64,000 nt of DNA, taken from Candidatus Obscuribacterales bacterium. Lineage in GTDB: Bacteria > Cyanobacteriota > Vampirovibrionia > Obscuribacterales > Obscuribacteraceae. Made by a program: the position numbers and the translations under genes. Shown in pieces: positions 1-9,463 of the stretch (its first letter is position 1; each line of letters starts with the position of its first letter). The stretch spans positions 1-64,000 of the forward strand of contig JAIETF010000051.1 of the NCBI GenBank assembly GCA_019745415.1, written 5' to 3'. The notes below the pieces were generated by a model. That model was not told the origin of the DNA. It did no database searches and worked only from the letters and a program-made list of their open reading frames with translations.

Positions 1-123
1 TTTCAACCTGAACCACGCAATGACATGCTGGCCCGCCCGACCTATCGCATCATGGAAGGCTTAAACTGGCTGGCCGAGAGATTGCACCCCCAAGAGAGCA
101 TTGCCGCTGTAAGAAAGCAATGA
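1..123 (+). CDS. 3' end of an unidentified protein (partial)
   Basis: An open frame enters from the left edge and ends with TGA at 121-123, giving the last 40 residues of a protein that begins outside the window. The fragment has an amphipathic stretch (RIMEGLNWLAERLHP) and ends in VRKQ. I do not recognise the family. Its stop overlaps the next start as ATGA (120-123), which points to translational coupling and co-transcription with the following protease gene. Confidence 0.6.
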   Translation, partial: FQPEPRNDMLARPTYRIMEGLNWLAERLHPQESIAAVRKQ

Positions 124-1616
124 AGATGCCTGCCGATAGCCAAAAGATAGAGCTGAAAATGACTAGCTTGACGCTGGCCTGTTTGGTCAGCTTGGCTCTC
201 AACTGCTCGGCACTCTCTGGCTTGCCGGGCTCGGCACAGCAACCGGCTAAAGCAAACAAACAGACAAGCCAAGCCAAAGCAGCGACAAAGTCGCCCGCCT
301 ATACAGAAGAGCAAATCAGAAGCTTTATCGAAATAGGCTACAGTTATTATGACAAGAAAGACTATGGCACCGCCGCCCGCTATCTTTTGCCGGCTGGGCA
401 AATCAAGCTAAACGACGGCAACTTGCAAGACATTCTCGGCACCTGCTTCATGCATCTTGAAAGATATAGAGAAGCCTGGCAATACTTTGAAAGAGCGCAT
501 CGACTGGAGCCCAATGACGGCGAGCTGACTTTGCGACTGGCCTATGTTTATCACAAATGCCAAGACGACTATCATGCTGGTCTTTTACTCGACGAAATAC
601 GCCAACGCTTCAAAGACAAGCCCGAGCTTTTAAGCCACGCAAGCGACCTGGCTGCCAGTCTAAAGAGCCCCAAAAGCGACAATCAAAAGAAAGACGAGAG
701 CGCCACCGACGGCTATCTGGCAAGAGCCCAGGCGGCTCGCCGCGATATAGCCAAAGGGCAGTACAACGCCTATGACGAGCTAACTTATTGCCTTTATAAA
801 GCCCGCCGCTTTGATGAACTAGAGCCTGCCCTTTTAGAGGCAGTGGGCAGATTTCCCAAAGAAAAGCACTATTACACAAACCTGATGCGCTGCCAGATTG
901 ACCGCGGCAATTTGGAAGGACTGCAAGCGACCAGAAGATTGTTTATTGAGCGCTTTCCTAATGACCCAGACAGCAAAAGAGTAAAGGACGAGCTGGCTTA
1001 CTACGAAAGAGACTTCAAAAACGCCAGGGCCAGAGAACGCAGTGGACAAGCCACCGAAGACTTCAATCAAGGTTATGAAGTCTTTTCGCGCGGACAGATG
1101 CCCTTGAAAGTGTTCGTGCCCAGCATTTGGAAAAGCAAAATAGTTTGGACCGCCGACAGCACCGGTAAGGCGCAAGTGAAAAAGACCGGCATCGACCACA
1201 CAAAACTAGTAGAAAGAGCCTTTAGCGAATGGTCTGAGGCAAGCCAACGGGCAATAACTTTCACCTTTATCGGCACGGGCGACAATGCCGACATCGAATG
1301 TCAGTGGACCGACGACAAGGCAAAACTGCAACATAGCTTTGCTGCCGGCGAGACCCACAGCGAAGTCGGCGCCAAGGGGCAAAGAAAAGAAATAGTCTAT
1401 ATCTTGGTCAGCCCGAAAAGCGACCGCCAAAGCCCTTCTGAACAGGAAGAAGAGTTCTATACCACTGCCTTGCATGAAATCGGTCATGCTTTGGGGCTTT
1501 CGCACAGCACCAATCCCCAAGACATCATGTATTTTTCCAGTTCTTCTTCGACGCCTTCGAATTGCCTGGCGCCGGGCGATATCAGCCGCATCCGCAATCT
1601 CTATCGCAAGCCCTGA
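120..1616 (+). CDS. Exported TPR protein with a C-terminal matrixin-like zinc protease domain
   Basis: 498 residues. A hydrophobic segment near residues 15-35 looks like a signal peptide; a Met at residue 14 could be the true start, although the ATGA overlap with the upstream gene favours 120. The middle (about 60-300) is helical with TPR-like repeats. The C-terminus carries the zinc signature HEIGHALGLSH at 452-462, followed by IMY with the Met-turn at about 470. That arrangement (HExxHxxGxxH plus Met-turn) is typical of M10A matrixins. The three His would bind Zn and the Glu would act as general base. Inferred role: a secreted peptidase whose TPR part binds a partner or substrate. No cysteine-switch propeptide was seen. 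Confidence 0.8.
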   Translation: MKMPADSQKIELKMTSLTLACLVSLALNCSALSGLPGSAQQPAKANKQTSQAKAATKSPAYTEEQIRSFIEIGYSYYDKKDYGTAARYLLPAGQIKLNDGNLQDILGTCFMHLERYREAWQYFERAHRLEPNDGELTLRLAYVYHKCQDDYHAGLLLDEIRQRFKDKPELLSHASDLAASLKSPKSDNQKKDESATDGYLARAQAARRDIAKGQYNAYDELTYCLYKARRFDELEPALLEAVGRFPKEKHYYTNLMRCQIDRGNLEGLQATRRLFIERFPNDPDSKRVKDELAYYERDFKNARARERSGQATEDFNQGYEVFSRGQMPLKVFVPSIWKSKIVWTADSTGKAQVKKTGIDHTKLVERAFSEWSEASQRAITFTFIGTGDNADIECQWTDDKAKLQHSFAAGETHSEVGAKGQRKEIVYILVSPKSDRQSPSEQEEEFYTTALHEIGHALGLSHSTNPQDIMYFSSSSSTPSNCLAPGDISRIRNLYRKP

Positions 1617-1956
1617 AGATTATGCTTGGCGCGGAGCGCACCCCGAATATTTAGCTTTCTTTATGTGAGATTTTCTGCAAGTTTTTAAGGACAAGGCAAC
1701 CCGCAGTCAATTTTTACCAGGCGCCCCTTTACAGCCCTTGGCTTCAAAAAATTGAACAGGTTTGAGAAAAGCAAGCTCGCGCCGGCATTGTCAAGGAGCA
1801 ATAAAAAATCTCGAGGTTATCAATACTTTTTCTTTACCCTGATCTCATACTCAGGCTTATCCAGCCCAGCCGTGACTATAATTCAAAGGAAGCACCGGAT
1901 ATACGAGGGTTCGGCAAAACAGTCGGCCGACTAGATATCCAGAAAGCAGCGGAAGC
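1617..1956 (+). promoter_or_regulatory. Gene-free stretch upstream of hemA with candidate promoter
   Basis: There is no convincing gene here; the short open frame at 1752-1934 has no coding features. A perfect TATAAT lies at 1877-1882. The best -35 candidate, 17 nt upstream (ggctta, 1854-1859), is weak. A start site near 1889 would give a leader of about 68 nt for hemA. I see no tetrapyrrole- or tRNA-like leader element. Confidence 0.45.
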
Positions 1957-3291
1957 ATGAATCACCTAATCGTCAGCGGCATCAATTACCATTTCAGCCC
2001 GGTCTCTATTCGGGAAAGATTTTGTATTCCCGACTCTTGTGTCGGTCACGCTTTGGAAGCTCTCAAACGCTTTCCCCACATCAAAGAATCAGCCATACTT
2101 TCCACCTGTAACCGCACCGAAGTCTATGCCGTAGTCGACGATGTTCGGGGCGGCATGGCCGACATCGAAGCCTTCTTTGCCTCGGTTCAGCATGTCACCG
2201 ATCACGGCGCTCTCAAACCCAACTTCAAGCTTTTGCGCGATGACGTAGTCTTACATCTGTTGCGGGTCGCATCTGGTCTAGACAGCATGATTTTGGGCGA
2301 AGCCCAGATAATGGCGCAAGTAAAAGCCGCCCATCAAAACGCCCTGGAAAGACAAAGCTGCGGGCCGATGCTCGACTTTATCTTCAAACTGGCTCTCAAC
2401 TGCGGTAAACGTGTAAGAACCGAAACATCGATGGGCAAGAGAGCTGTTTCGGTTAGTTCGGCAGCCCTAGAACTAGCACATCTCAAGCTTGGTTCGCTGA
2501 AAGAGAAATCGACCGTGGTCATCGGTGCCGGCAAAATGGGACAGATTTGCGTCAAGCATCTCTTGTCTGAAGGTGGTTCAGGTCCGGTTGTCCTGGTCAA
2601 CCGCAATAAAGAAAGAATCGAAAACTTTCTCAAAAACAAGCTCACCAACAAAGAAAAAATCAAATTTGGTTTTGACTTTGCCGAAAGGCACGAACTGGCG
2701 GCCCAAGCCGATCTGGTCATTGTCGCCACTGGTGCCGACGACACAGTATTGAAAGCCAACGAACTGGCTCGTTTTCGCCACCAGGGTTCCCCCTCTCAAT
2801 TGATAGTCGATATTTCGGTGCCCCGCAACACAGATGCGGCACTAGCCCAACTAACCGGGGTAGAACTGGCGCATGCCGACGACCTAGCTCAAATAGTGAG
2901 TCGCAATAAAGCAGAGCGCGAAGCAATCATTTCGGAAGCGGAAGAGATTGTCTATATCAATTTTGAAGACTATCACAACTGGCTGCGATCTCAGCTGGTG
3001 GTGCCGACCATAGCCGAACTGCGCGAAAAAATTGAAGCAATTCGTTTGGAACAAATCGCCAAAACTAAAGACCAAGGCGAGCAGAGCGCTGAAGGTTGCC
3101 GGTTTGAAATGGAATCTATTAGCCGGGCCATCGTCAATCAGATCTTGCATCATCCAACCGTGCAACTGAAAGCTACCAAAGACTACGAAATACTCAAGCA
3201 ACAGGCTGAAGCCCTGCGCACTCTTTTTCATCTAGACCCGGAAGAAGGGCGTCGGCGCCTGGAAAAGGCTAGACGCGGACTGGAAGCATAG
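1957..3291 (+). CDS. hemA: Glutamyl-tRNA reductase
   Basis: Reduces glutamyl-tRNA(Glu) to glutamate-1-semialdehyde with NADPH, the first committed step of tetrapyrrole synthesis by the C5 route. 444 residues, normal for the family. The catalytic cysteine is in STCNRTE (C51). The conserved GLDSMILGEAQ is at 107-117, and the NADPH-binding GAGKMG is at 190-195. The C-terminal part is the helical dimerisation domain. It is the first gene of a haem operon and its stop overlaps the hemC GTG by one base (TAGTG). hemL is not in the window and must lie elsewhere. Confidence 0.97.
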   Translation: MNHLIVSGINYHFSPVSIRERFCIPDSCVGHALEALKRFPHIKESAILSTCNRTEVYAVVDDVRGGMADIEAFFASVQHVTDHGALKPNFKLLRDDVVLHLLRVASGLDSMILGEAQIMAQVKAAHQNALERQSCGPMLDFIFKLALNCGKRVRTETSMGKRAVSVSSAALELAHLKLGSLKEKSTVVIGAGKMGQICVKHLLSEGGSGPVVLVNRNKERIENFLKNKLTNKEKIKFGFDFAERHELAAQADLVIVATGADDTVLKANELARFRHQGSPSQLIVDISVPRNTDAALAQLTGVELAHADDLAQIVSRNKAEREAIISEAEEIVYINFEDYHNWLRSQLVVPTIAELREKIEAIRLEQIAKTKDQGEQSAEGCRFEMESISRAIVNQILHHPTVQLKATKDYEILKQQAEALRTLFHLDPEEGRRRLEKARRGLEA

Positions 3292-4250
3292 TGACCCTGC
3301 AAAGAACGAAGCTGGCTATCGGCACAAGAGAGAGCAAGCTCGCTCTCTTGCAAACCGATCAGATAGTCGAACAAATAGAGAAACTCGCCCCAAACCTGGA
3401 AATAGAGATAGTACATATCACCACCGGTGGTGACAAAGTACTTGATAGACCGATCTCTGCCCTTGGTGGACGCGGCGTTTTCGTCAAAGAATTAGAAGAA
3501 GCTTTGCTGGATGGTCGAGTCGATTTGGTCGTGCATAGTCTGAAAGATCTGCCTACAGATTTGCCGACAGGTTTGATGCTGGCAGCGGTTCTAAACCGCG
3601 TCGATGCCCGCGATGTCTTTCTCAGCCACAAAGCCGAATCTTTCATGGAACTGCCCAGCGGCAGCACGGTAGCCACCAGCAGCCGCAGACGCGTAGCCCA
3701 GTTGAAAGCCCTAAGAAGTGATCTTAACTTCGTCGACATGCGCGGCAACATTCCAACCAGAGTGCGCAAACTGGAAGAAGGTCAGTGCGATGCCATGATT
3801 TTGGCGGCAGCTGGGCTGGTTAGACTAGATTTGAGCGATAAAATCAAAGAGTTCCTTGACACAGACAAGATTGTGCCGGCAGCCGGACAGGGTGTGCTGG
3901 CCGTAGAATGCCGCGGCAGCGACCAAGATATAGTCGACTTTCTCAAGGGTATCGAAGACGGTCGCACCAGGCAGGCTGTAGATGCAGAAAGAGCCTGCTT
4001 AGACCATTTAGGCGGTGGCTGCTCGGTGCCGGCAGGTGTCTTTGCCTCTTTTAAAGATGAACTATTGCAAGTAACAGGCTGCGTTGCTTCCTTGGACGGC
4101 AGCCAGATTTTCAAAGATAGTGTGCAAGGTCCTCCACACGAGGCGGCTGCCTTGGGGCTTGCCCTGGCCAAAGCCCTAGAAAAGCTGGGCGCCGACCGCA
4201 TCTTGAACGAGCTGCGTGCCTCAATACCAAATGTGGTATCACCTCCCTAA
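3291..4250 (+). CDS. hemC: Hydroxymethylbilane synthase (porphobilinogen deaminase)
   Basis: Polymerises four porphobilinogens into hydroxymethylbilane. 319 residues, as expected. Visible are TRESKLALLQTDQI near the N-terminus, VHSLKDLPTD with the catalytic Asp at 86, the substrate-binding SSRRRVAQL near 130-138, and GGGCSVPAG with C244, which carries the dipyrromethane cofactor. It starts with GTG at 3291, one base into the hemA stop, so the two genes are translationally coupled. hemD follows after 13 bp. Confidence 0.97.
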   Translation: MTLQRTKLAIGTRESKLALLQTDQIVEQIEKLAPNLEIEIVHITTGGDKVLDRPISALGGRGVFVKELEEALLDGRVDLVVHSLKDLPTDLPTGLMLAAVLNRVDARDVFLSHKAESFMELPSGSTVATSSRRRVAQLKALRSDLNFVDMRGNIPTRVRKLEEGQCDAMILAAAGLVRLDLSDKIKEFLDTDKIVPAAGQGVLAVECRGSDQDIVDFLKGIEDGRTRQAVDAERACLDHLGGGCSVPAGVFASFKDELLQVTGCVASLDGSQIFKDSVQGPPHEAAALGLALAKALEKLGADRILNELRASIPNVVSPP

Positions 4251-4263
4251 AAAGGGGACAGCC

Positions 4264-5085
4264 ATGACCGACTCGAGCCAAGAAAGGCTGGATGGTTTGA
4301 CCATCCTGATCACTAGAGAAGCGGAACAAGCCAAAAGTTTCAGCGGTCGGCTGCAAGCCCTGGGCGCTCAAACCCTGGAGTTTCCAGCCATCGAATTTGC
4401 CGATCCAGATTTCGAAGAATTCGACCGACTGACAATCAACCGCAGTTATGACTGGGTTATCTTTGCCTCAGCCAACGCCTTCGAGCGTACTTGGCGCCGC
4501 CTCAAGCAAACCGGCAGCGAAAATCTTCTCAGGCAAGCTTCAATAGCCGCCATCGGCGCAGCCACTAAAAGCTTGATCGAAGCAAGCGGTTTGAAAGTTT
4601 CTTTTTGCCCCAGCCAGTTTGTGGCTGAAAGCCTGGTGCAAGAATTTCCCCAGGCGCTGCCGGCAGGGGTATCTTTACAAGAGCTTTCTATTTTCTGGCC
4701 GCGAACCGATATCGGTAGAGATGTAATCAGCCGAGAACTACTGGCGCAAGGGGCAAAGCTCTCCAGCACAGTCATTTACAAGACCCAGGCACCGGTCTAT
4801 GACCAACAAAGCATCGATACCATGGCGGCAAAGCTCAAGACCGGTCAGATAGATGTTGTCACCATCGCCTCTTCACAATCAGCCCGCAATCTTGCTCAAA
4901 TATTCAAAGACCATGACAAGACCGAGCTTTGGAACAAAACCCGTATTGCCGCTATTGGACCAATAACAGCCAAGACCTGCCGCGACTGCCTTGGTAAAGC
5001 CGACCTGGTATCGCAAGAATTCAGCTTGGACGGTCTAATCAAGACACTCTTGGCATCATTAAAATATCCAAACAATTTAACTTGA
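4264..5085 (+). CDS. hemD: Uroporphyrinogen-III synthase
   Basis: Cyclises hydroxymethylbilane to uroporphyrinogen III with inversion of ring D. About 273 residues. The family is poorly conserved, but the sequence shows the two-lobed HemD pattern: GLTILITREAEQA at the N-terminus, SYDWVIFASANAFE, AAIGAATK, a middle VYKTQAP-type strand, and VVTIASSQSARN followed by AAIGPITAKTC. The ATG at 4264 was chosen because AAGGGG (4252-4257) stands 6-7 nt upstream. A longer frame from 4216 would run into hemC. Its position between hemC and hemB supports the call. Confidence 0.9.
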   Translation: MTDSSQERLDGLTILITREAEQAKSFSGRLQALGAQTLEFPAIEFADPDFEEFDRLTINRSYDWVIFASANAFERTWRRLKQTGSENLLRQASIAAIGAATKSLIEASGLKVSFCPSQFVAESLVQEFPQALPAGVSLQELSIFWPRTDIGRDVISRELLAQGAKLSSTVIYKTQAPVYDQQSIDTMAAKLKTGQIDVVTIASSQSARNLAQIFKDHDKTELWNKTRIAAIGPITAKTCRDCLGKADLVSQEFSLDGLIKTLLASLKYPNNLT

Positions 5086-5175
5086 GCCAATTAGAGCCGC
5101 AAAAGCGCCGCCAGGCGATATATTTATTGTCTATCTTTTAAGACAAGAAAGATTAAAAGCAAAATTGAGGATGCA

Positions 5176-6207
5176 ATGAAAGAGTCGCAAACCGGCACCA
5201 AGTCAGAAGACAAATCGCTCAGCTATGTCTTGCCCCGAGTCACCCCCGACGTGCGCATGCGCCGCCTAAGGGCTAAAGCGCCCCTCAGAGCCATGGTTAG
5301 AGAAACTCATCTGCGTGTCGAACAGCTCATTTATCCCTTCTTTATCGTCGAAGGCGAAGGGGTAAGAAACCCCATTTCATCAATGCCCGGCATCAATCAG
5401 CAGAGTATCGATTTGATGCTGAAAGAAGCCGCTGAAGTTGTCGCTTTGGGCATCAAGTCGGTGCTGCTTTTCGGCATTCCTAAAGAGAAAGACTCGCAGG
5501 CCACGGGCGCCTGGCATTCCCAAGGCATTGTCCAGCAAGCCACACGCGCTCTCAAAGCCAACTTCCCCGATTTGCTCGTCATCGCCGACACTTGCCTTTG
5601 CGAATATATGGACCACGGTCATTGCGGCATAGTGCACGAAGGCAAGGTCTTGAACGATCCAAGCCTTGAAATTCTGGCTCGCGCCGCCGTCTCGCAGGCC
5701 GAAGCGGGAGCCGATATCATTGCCCCATCCGATATGATGGACGGCAGAGTGGCAGCTATCAGAGCCGCTCTAGACGCAAACGGCTTTGAAAATATTCCGA
5801 TTATGGCTTATAGCGCCAAGTTTGCTTCCGCCCTTTATGGTCCCTTCCGCGAAGCAGCCGAATCAGCACCGCAATTCGGCGACCGCACCAGCTATCAGAT
5901 GGACCCAGCCAATGCCCGCGAAGCCATGCGCGAAATCGAACTGGATATCGCCGAGGGCGCCGACATGGTCATGGTCAAACCGGCAATGCCTTATCTAGAC
6001 CTGATTGCAGAAGCCAGGTACATGACCAAATTGCCCATCGCAGCCTATAATGTATCTGGGGAATACTCCATGGTCAAAGCCGCTGCCGCCAACGGATGGA
6101 TCGACGAGAAAAGGGTGGTAATGGAACTATTGACGGGCATAGTGAGAGCGGGTGCTGATTTGATTATCACCTACCACGCCAAAGACGTTGCCAATTGGCT
6201 CAAATAA
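5176..6207 (+). CDS. hemB: Delta-aminolevulinic acid dehydratase (porphobilinogen synthase), zinc type
   Basis: Condenses two 5-aminolevulinates to porphobilinogen. 343 residues. The cysteine-rich metal site [13 protein letters not shown] (C140, C142, C150) marks the zinc-dependent type rather than the Asp-rich, Mg-dependent one. The two active-site lysines are in AYSAK (K215) and [10 protein letters not shown] (K268, Schiff base). GAGG (5167-5170) stands 5 nt before the ATG. It lies 90 bp behind hemD in the same direction. Photosynthetic cyanobacteria commonly carry the form lacking the Cys site, so the zinc form is a small point of interest. Confidence 0.97.
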   Translation: MKESQTGTKSEDKSLSYVLPRVTPDVRMRRLRAKAPLRAMVRETHLRVEQLIYPFFIVEGEGVRNPISSMPGINQQSIDLMLKEAAEVVALGIKSVLLFGIPKEKDSQATGAWHSQGIVQQATRALKANFPDLLVIADTCLCEYMDHGHCGIVHEGKVLNDPSLEILARAAVSQAEAGADIIAPSDMMDGRVAAIRAALDANGFENIPIMAYSAKFASALYGPFREAAESAPQFGDRTSYQMDPANAREAMREIELDIAEGADMVMVKPAMPYLDLIAEARYMTKLPIAAYNVSGEYSMVKAAAANGWIDEKRVVMELLTGIVRAGADLIITYHAKDVANWLK

Positions 6208-6218
6208 TCGAGAAAGAA

Positions 6219-6698
6219 ATGAAGACCAGCACTCAGACAACAATTAGTTTCGCCAATGCCTTCGCCGACCTCTATCTAGATAAAGAAGCAGGAGAATTCG
6301 CCCTCGACTTCAGACGGCAAGAAGTAACCATCTATATGACCAATACACAGTACCAAGCCTTGGTACTGCTTTTGCAACAAAGTTTGGAAGACGAGCAGTT
6401 CGTAGAATATCTCAATTGGCAGAAAGACCCTCTGCAATGCGAAGAAAACGAACTTATTGAAGTCTGCGGACCAGACCATATTGTCTGCCTTTCCTGCGCC
6501 TACAATTTCGAAAGAGTGAAATTGACCTTTGAAATCGGCATGGCCATTGACCTATCTTTTGCAGATTTCCTCGGTCTTTCCAATCTCATCAAAGAAGCCC
6601 AGGCAGACCTCGAGTGGCGTCGCGAGCTTTTGCGCCTCAACACCTCCAATCCTGAATTGGACGACGAAGACGGCACTCCTGACACAGGCACAGCCTAG
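6219..6698 (+). CDS. Conserved hypothetical protein, last gene of the haem operon
   Basis: About 159 acidic residues with no signal peptide or membrane segment. It contains alternating strands and helices and two Cys near the centre (EVCGPDHIVCLSC). The start at 6219 follows GAGAAAG and lies 11 bp after hemB. An in-frame ATG at 6195 would overlap hemB and is less likely. I do not recognise the family. Operon position alone suggests a link to tetrapyrrole metabolism. Confidence 0.65.
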   Translation: MKTSTQTTISFANAFADLYLDKEAGEFALDFRRQEVTIYMTNTQYQALVLLLQQSLEDEQFVEYLNWQKDPLQCEENELIEVCGPDHIVCLSCAYNFERVKLTFEIGMAIDLSFADFLGLSNLIKEAQADLEWRRELLRLNTSNPELDDEDGTPDTGTA

Positions 6699-6725
6699 TT
6701 TTAAAACAGCTTAATTAATCTGGAA

Positions 6726-6760
6726 AGACGGCAACATTTAAAGAGTGCTGCCGTCTCTTC
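6726..6760 (+). terminator. Intrinsic terminator of the haem operon
   Basis: Perfect 8-bp stem AGACGGCA (6726-6733) / TGCCGTCT (6749-6756) with a 15-nt loop, followed by the pyrimidine tract CTTCTTCC. It lies just after the last gene of the hem operon. The tail is not a pure T-run, so termination may be partial. Confidence 0.6.
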
Positions 6761-6805
6761 TTCCGTATTGACTAAACTTGTTATTTCTTTTACAGAGGTA
6801 TGCAT

Positions 6806-7060
6806 ATGAAAAGGTTGGCATTGGCGCTAGCCCTTGTGGGTGCAGCCGGGCTTGCGGCGCCGGAGGCTTGGAGTCACGATAATGATCGATATTGGCAAAA
6901 CCGAAACTGGAACCAAAGTAACTGGAATAATTGCGGAAGAGGCAATGGTTTCGGCATAGGTAACGGCAACGGCAACGCTTACGGTCGCTTCAAACGCGGC
7001 AAGCGCTTCAAGCGCTTTAGAAACATCGGTTACGGCGGTCTCAATCGCGTATTTCGCTAG
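6806..7060 (+). CDS. Small secreted Asn/Gly/Arg-rich protein
   Basis: 84 residues. The N-terminal MKRLALALALVGAAGLAAPEAW is a signal peptide. The mature part is rich in Asn, Trp, Gly and then basic residues (GRFKRGKRFKRF), so a small cationic exported protein is expected. The ATG at 6806 was preferred over that at 6800 because GAGG (6795-6798) is 7 nt from the former and only 1 nt from the latter. No known family; it might bind nucleic acid or envelope polymers. It is a single-gene unit closed by the hairpin at 7077-7117. Confidence 0.7.
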   Translation: MKRLALALALVGAAGLAAPEAWSHDNDRYWQNRNWNQSNWNNCGRGNGFGIGNGNGNAYGRFKRGKRFKRFRNIGYGGLNRVFR

Positions 7061-7076
7061 TTTAAATAGCGACACC

Positions 7077-7117
7077 AAGGGCGATACCAGACTCAAAAGT
7101 CAGGCGTCGCCCTTTTT
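7077..7117 (+). terminator. Strong intrinsic terminator
   Basis: AAGGGCGA (7077-7084) pairs with TCGCCCTT (7107-7114). The stem continues through CC/GG to an inner GACT-CAAA-AGTC (7090-7101), and TTTTT follows at 7113-7117. It ends the small secreted-protein gene and separates it from the convergent gene at 7123. Confidence 0.85.
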
Positions 7118-7122
7118 CAACT

Positions 7123-8358
7123 CTACTCTTCCAGCTTTTGGAACTTCTTTAGTTTGCGACTGATCAAATCTTGAGCGAAGGCGAGCCCTCTTCTATCGGG
7201 GAAAGCGCGTTTAGGAATGACATACATCGCTCTTCCCATACGTCCGAAAAGAAGCATCAATGCTTCTTTGGTCTCCCAACCTTCTTCAAAATGCCACCAA
7301 GCCAGCATCGCAAAATGCTCTTGCGCTCTCACCCCACAGCCCTGTTCACTCAGTTCAAAAACAAAGGGCTCTTGGTTTGCCTCACATTCAGATGCTCTAG
7401 CCTGGGTGCCGCCATAAAGCCAAAGGGCATGCATTAAGAAAACAGGGAGCATGGCAAGAAATAACCAGCCATAATTTTCGAAAATTTCATAGGCGAGATG
7501 TTCAACACCCCAAATTTGGCTCAAGATAAAGGCCATCGGGAAGAAAACACCGATGGCGGAGAGATAAAAGAGAGCCAGCACCGGCAGGCGTTTGCGAAAG
7601 AAGAAGAGCCGCTCTGCTTCCTTCACTTCACCGGCTTGATAAATCACTTGCACAGCTAAGCCGGCTGCTTCTTTGTCTTTGTCTTTCTCTGCCTCGATCT
7701 CATTTAGTGTCTCATTTACGGTCTCGTTTGCCGCATCATGAACAACGCCGTCTATTTCTACAGCTAGAATGCGTCCGCTTTCATAGTTAATTAGCGGGTC
7801 GACTCCGGAATGACGCAGATAGGTGCGTACCTTCGATACCAGAAAATGCCTTACTTTATCAACATCGGCATCGCTGCTCAAACAGCGTTTCGGCAAAACA
7901 AAAACATCAGTGGCGGAAGCAGCCAAACAGAAATAGCGGCCCGTCTCAACACAAGCAATAAGGTTGTTCCACTCCATAGTGCCTTGTCCACTGGCAAAAG
8001 AAATTGAGACACCTTGATCTGAAAGAATATAGACCACGGGAAAATGGAAGTTAGGGCGATCGCTAAAGCTGTTCATCACCACCGAATAAAGGGCCATACC
8101 AACTAAACCAGCCGCCAAACTCGGTATACCGAGACAAGCCAGAAAGAGAGAAAGAACCAAACGCCCTTCATCGACAATAGCTCCGGTTTCTATATTGAGT
8201 AAACCTGAGCGTAAAATGACAAAACCGAAAGAGACAGCAAAGGCGAAAAAATAAACCGCCACCAACTGCCGAGGCAGAGCCAACCGACGATAAACTTCCC
8301 AATAACCCTGGTTTACTTCTTCGACTTTATACTTGACATAAAAGACAATATTTTCCAT
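7123..8358 (-). CDS. Membrane protein with two YcxB-like modules
   Basis: About 411 residues. Two transmembrane pairs, near residues 30-90 and 250-310 of this start, are each followed by a cytosolic domain with the YcxB C-terminal pattern: WNNLIACVETGRYFCL...VLPKR in the first and WWHFEEGWETKEALMLL...VIPKR in the second. The protein is therefore an internal duplication of a family normally found once. YcxB proteins have no firmly known function. The ATG at 8358 was preferred because a longer frame (8412) would overlap the upstream methyltransferase and the family usually begins close to ENIVFYVKY. It lies 13 bp behind that gene, probably co-transcribed. Confidence 0.7.
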   Translation of the reverse strand: MENIVFYVKYKVEEVNQGYWEVYRRLALPRQLVAVYFFAFAVSFGFVILRSGLLNIETGAIVDEGRLVLSLFLACLGIPSLAAGLVGMALYSVVMNSFSDRPNFHFPVVYILSDQGVSISFASGQGTMEWNNLIACVETGRYFCLAASATDVFVLPKRCLSSDADVDKVRHFLVSKVRTYLRHSGVDPLINYESGRILAVEIDGVVHDAANETVNETLNEIEAEKDKDKEAAGLAVQVIYQAGEVKEAERLFFFRKRLPVLALFYLSAIGVFFPMAFILSQIWGVEHLAYEIFENYGWLFLAMLPVFLMHALWLYGGTQARASECEANQEPFVFELSEQGCGVRAQEHFAMLAWWHFEEGWETKEALMLLFGRMGRAMYVIPKRAFPDRRGLAFAQDLISRKLKKFQKLEE

Positions 8359-8371
8359 CTCAAAGACCGGC

Positions 8372-9436
8372 TTATTTGACGGCGAAGAGCAGCGGCGACA
8401 CATAGTCGACACTGTTGTGACGAATCACTCGATTAAAGCCCGTGCGTAGAGCCATTTCCGAAAGCTCCTCGATGCTGAATATGCAACCATCAGTAGTAGC
8501 AAGATACATATTCAAACCAAACATCAAAGGGTGCAAGGGGGCTGTGCGATTGCGGTTAGCAAAAAACTCGGCAATAATCAGTGTGCCGCCGGGCTTGAGC
8601 AAATCAAAACAATAAGAAAGCAGCTTCTCGGAAAGCTCATAGCCCTCAGAATGCAATATATGGCCGAGAATAGCTACGTCATAACTTTGAGACTCTATCT
8701 GCACATCTCGCCAATTGCCCGGCAGCAATGACAGCCTATCACCGACTTCGAACTTGGCGGCAATGCGCTCGGTTACTTTCAGCACGGCAGGAAAATCCAG
8801 CGCACTAATAGTGGTACCAGGATGAGCAAGAGCGAAAGGAATACTCCAAACTGCACTGCCGGCAGCAACATCAAGAATCTTGAGTGCTTTTGATTGACCA
8901 CAAAGTACAGTTTCATAAACGAAACGGCAGGCGTCTTCGGCAATGGCATAGTTGAGCGGAATAATCGATTCGGCCAGGTGGGGGAAAATCTCCGAAGCCT
9001 TATCATCGTTATTGACATGCATGACCGGTTGCCCGGACTTGACCGTATCTTTAAGATAGCGCCACATCTTATCCAGCTCGTCGTGCTGCTTGAGATACAT
9101 GCCCATAAAAAGCGGGCTCTCTTTGACAAGATAAGCAGCGGCACAATCACTGAGCGCATAAAGAGCCGGACTATCAAGACGCTCTTTGGGTTTACCAAAC
9201 TGATGAGTGGCCAAATCAGGTCGCTCCAGAAGACCCATACCCACCAGTGAATCCAGCATTAAAGAGACCCCTTTGACAGGATAGCCAAGGTTCTGGGCCA
9301 GAGCCGCAGCAGTCAAAGCACCTTCACTCAAGCCATCGAAAAGCCCAAGCTCTACCGCACTCTTGAGGACCTGAATAGCCCAGCTACCGTGCAAAATTGA
9401 TGTGATTGTCTCGGGTGGCATCATGATTAACGCCAT
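8372..9436 (-). CDS. SAM-dependent O-methyltransferase with winged-helix dimerisation domain
   Basis: 354 residues. The N-terminal ~110 residues form a winged-helix dimerisation domain (ILHGSWAIQVLKSAVELGLFD). Then comes the Rossmann methyltransferase core with motif I LDVAAGSAVWSIPFA, an acidic motif II (ISALDFP), the catalytic-region GHILHSEG and LLKPGGTLIIAEFF. This is the plant-type O-methyltransferase (PF00891) layout, shared with hydroxyneurosporene and BchU-like enzymes. The substrate cannot be told from sequence. It is the first gene of a two-gene unit with the YcxB-like gene. Confidence 0.85.
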   Translation of the reverse strand: MALIMMPPETITSILHGSWAIQVLKSAVELGLFDGLSEGALTAAALAQNLGYPVKGVSLMLDSLVGMGLLERPDLATHQFGKPKERLDSPALYALSDCAAAYLVKESPLFMGMYLKQHDELDKMWRYLKDTVKSGQPVMHVNNDDKASEIFPHLAESIIPLNYAIAEDACRFVYETVLCGQSKALKILDVAAGSAVWSIPFALAHPGTTISALDFPAVLKVTERIAAKFEVGDRLSLLPGNWRDVQIESQSYDVAILGHILHSEGYELSEKLLSYCFDLLKPGGTLIIAEFFANRNRTAPLHPLMFGLNMYLATTDGCIFSIEELSEMALRTGFNRVIRHNSVDYVSPLLFAVK

Positions 9437-9463
9437 ATTTTATAAGGAACGGAAGCAAAAGGT

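Noticed and set aside
1752-1934. 60-codon open frame before hemA
   Set aside because: No SD, no domain pattern, and it overlaps the likely hemA promoter; judged non-coding.
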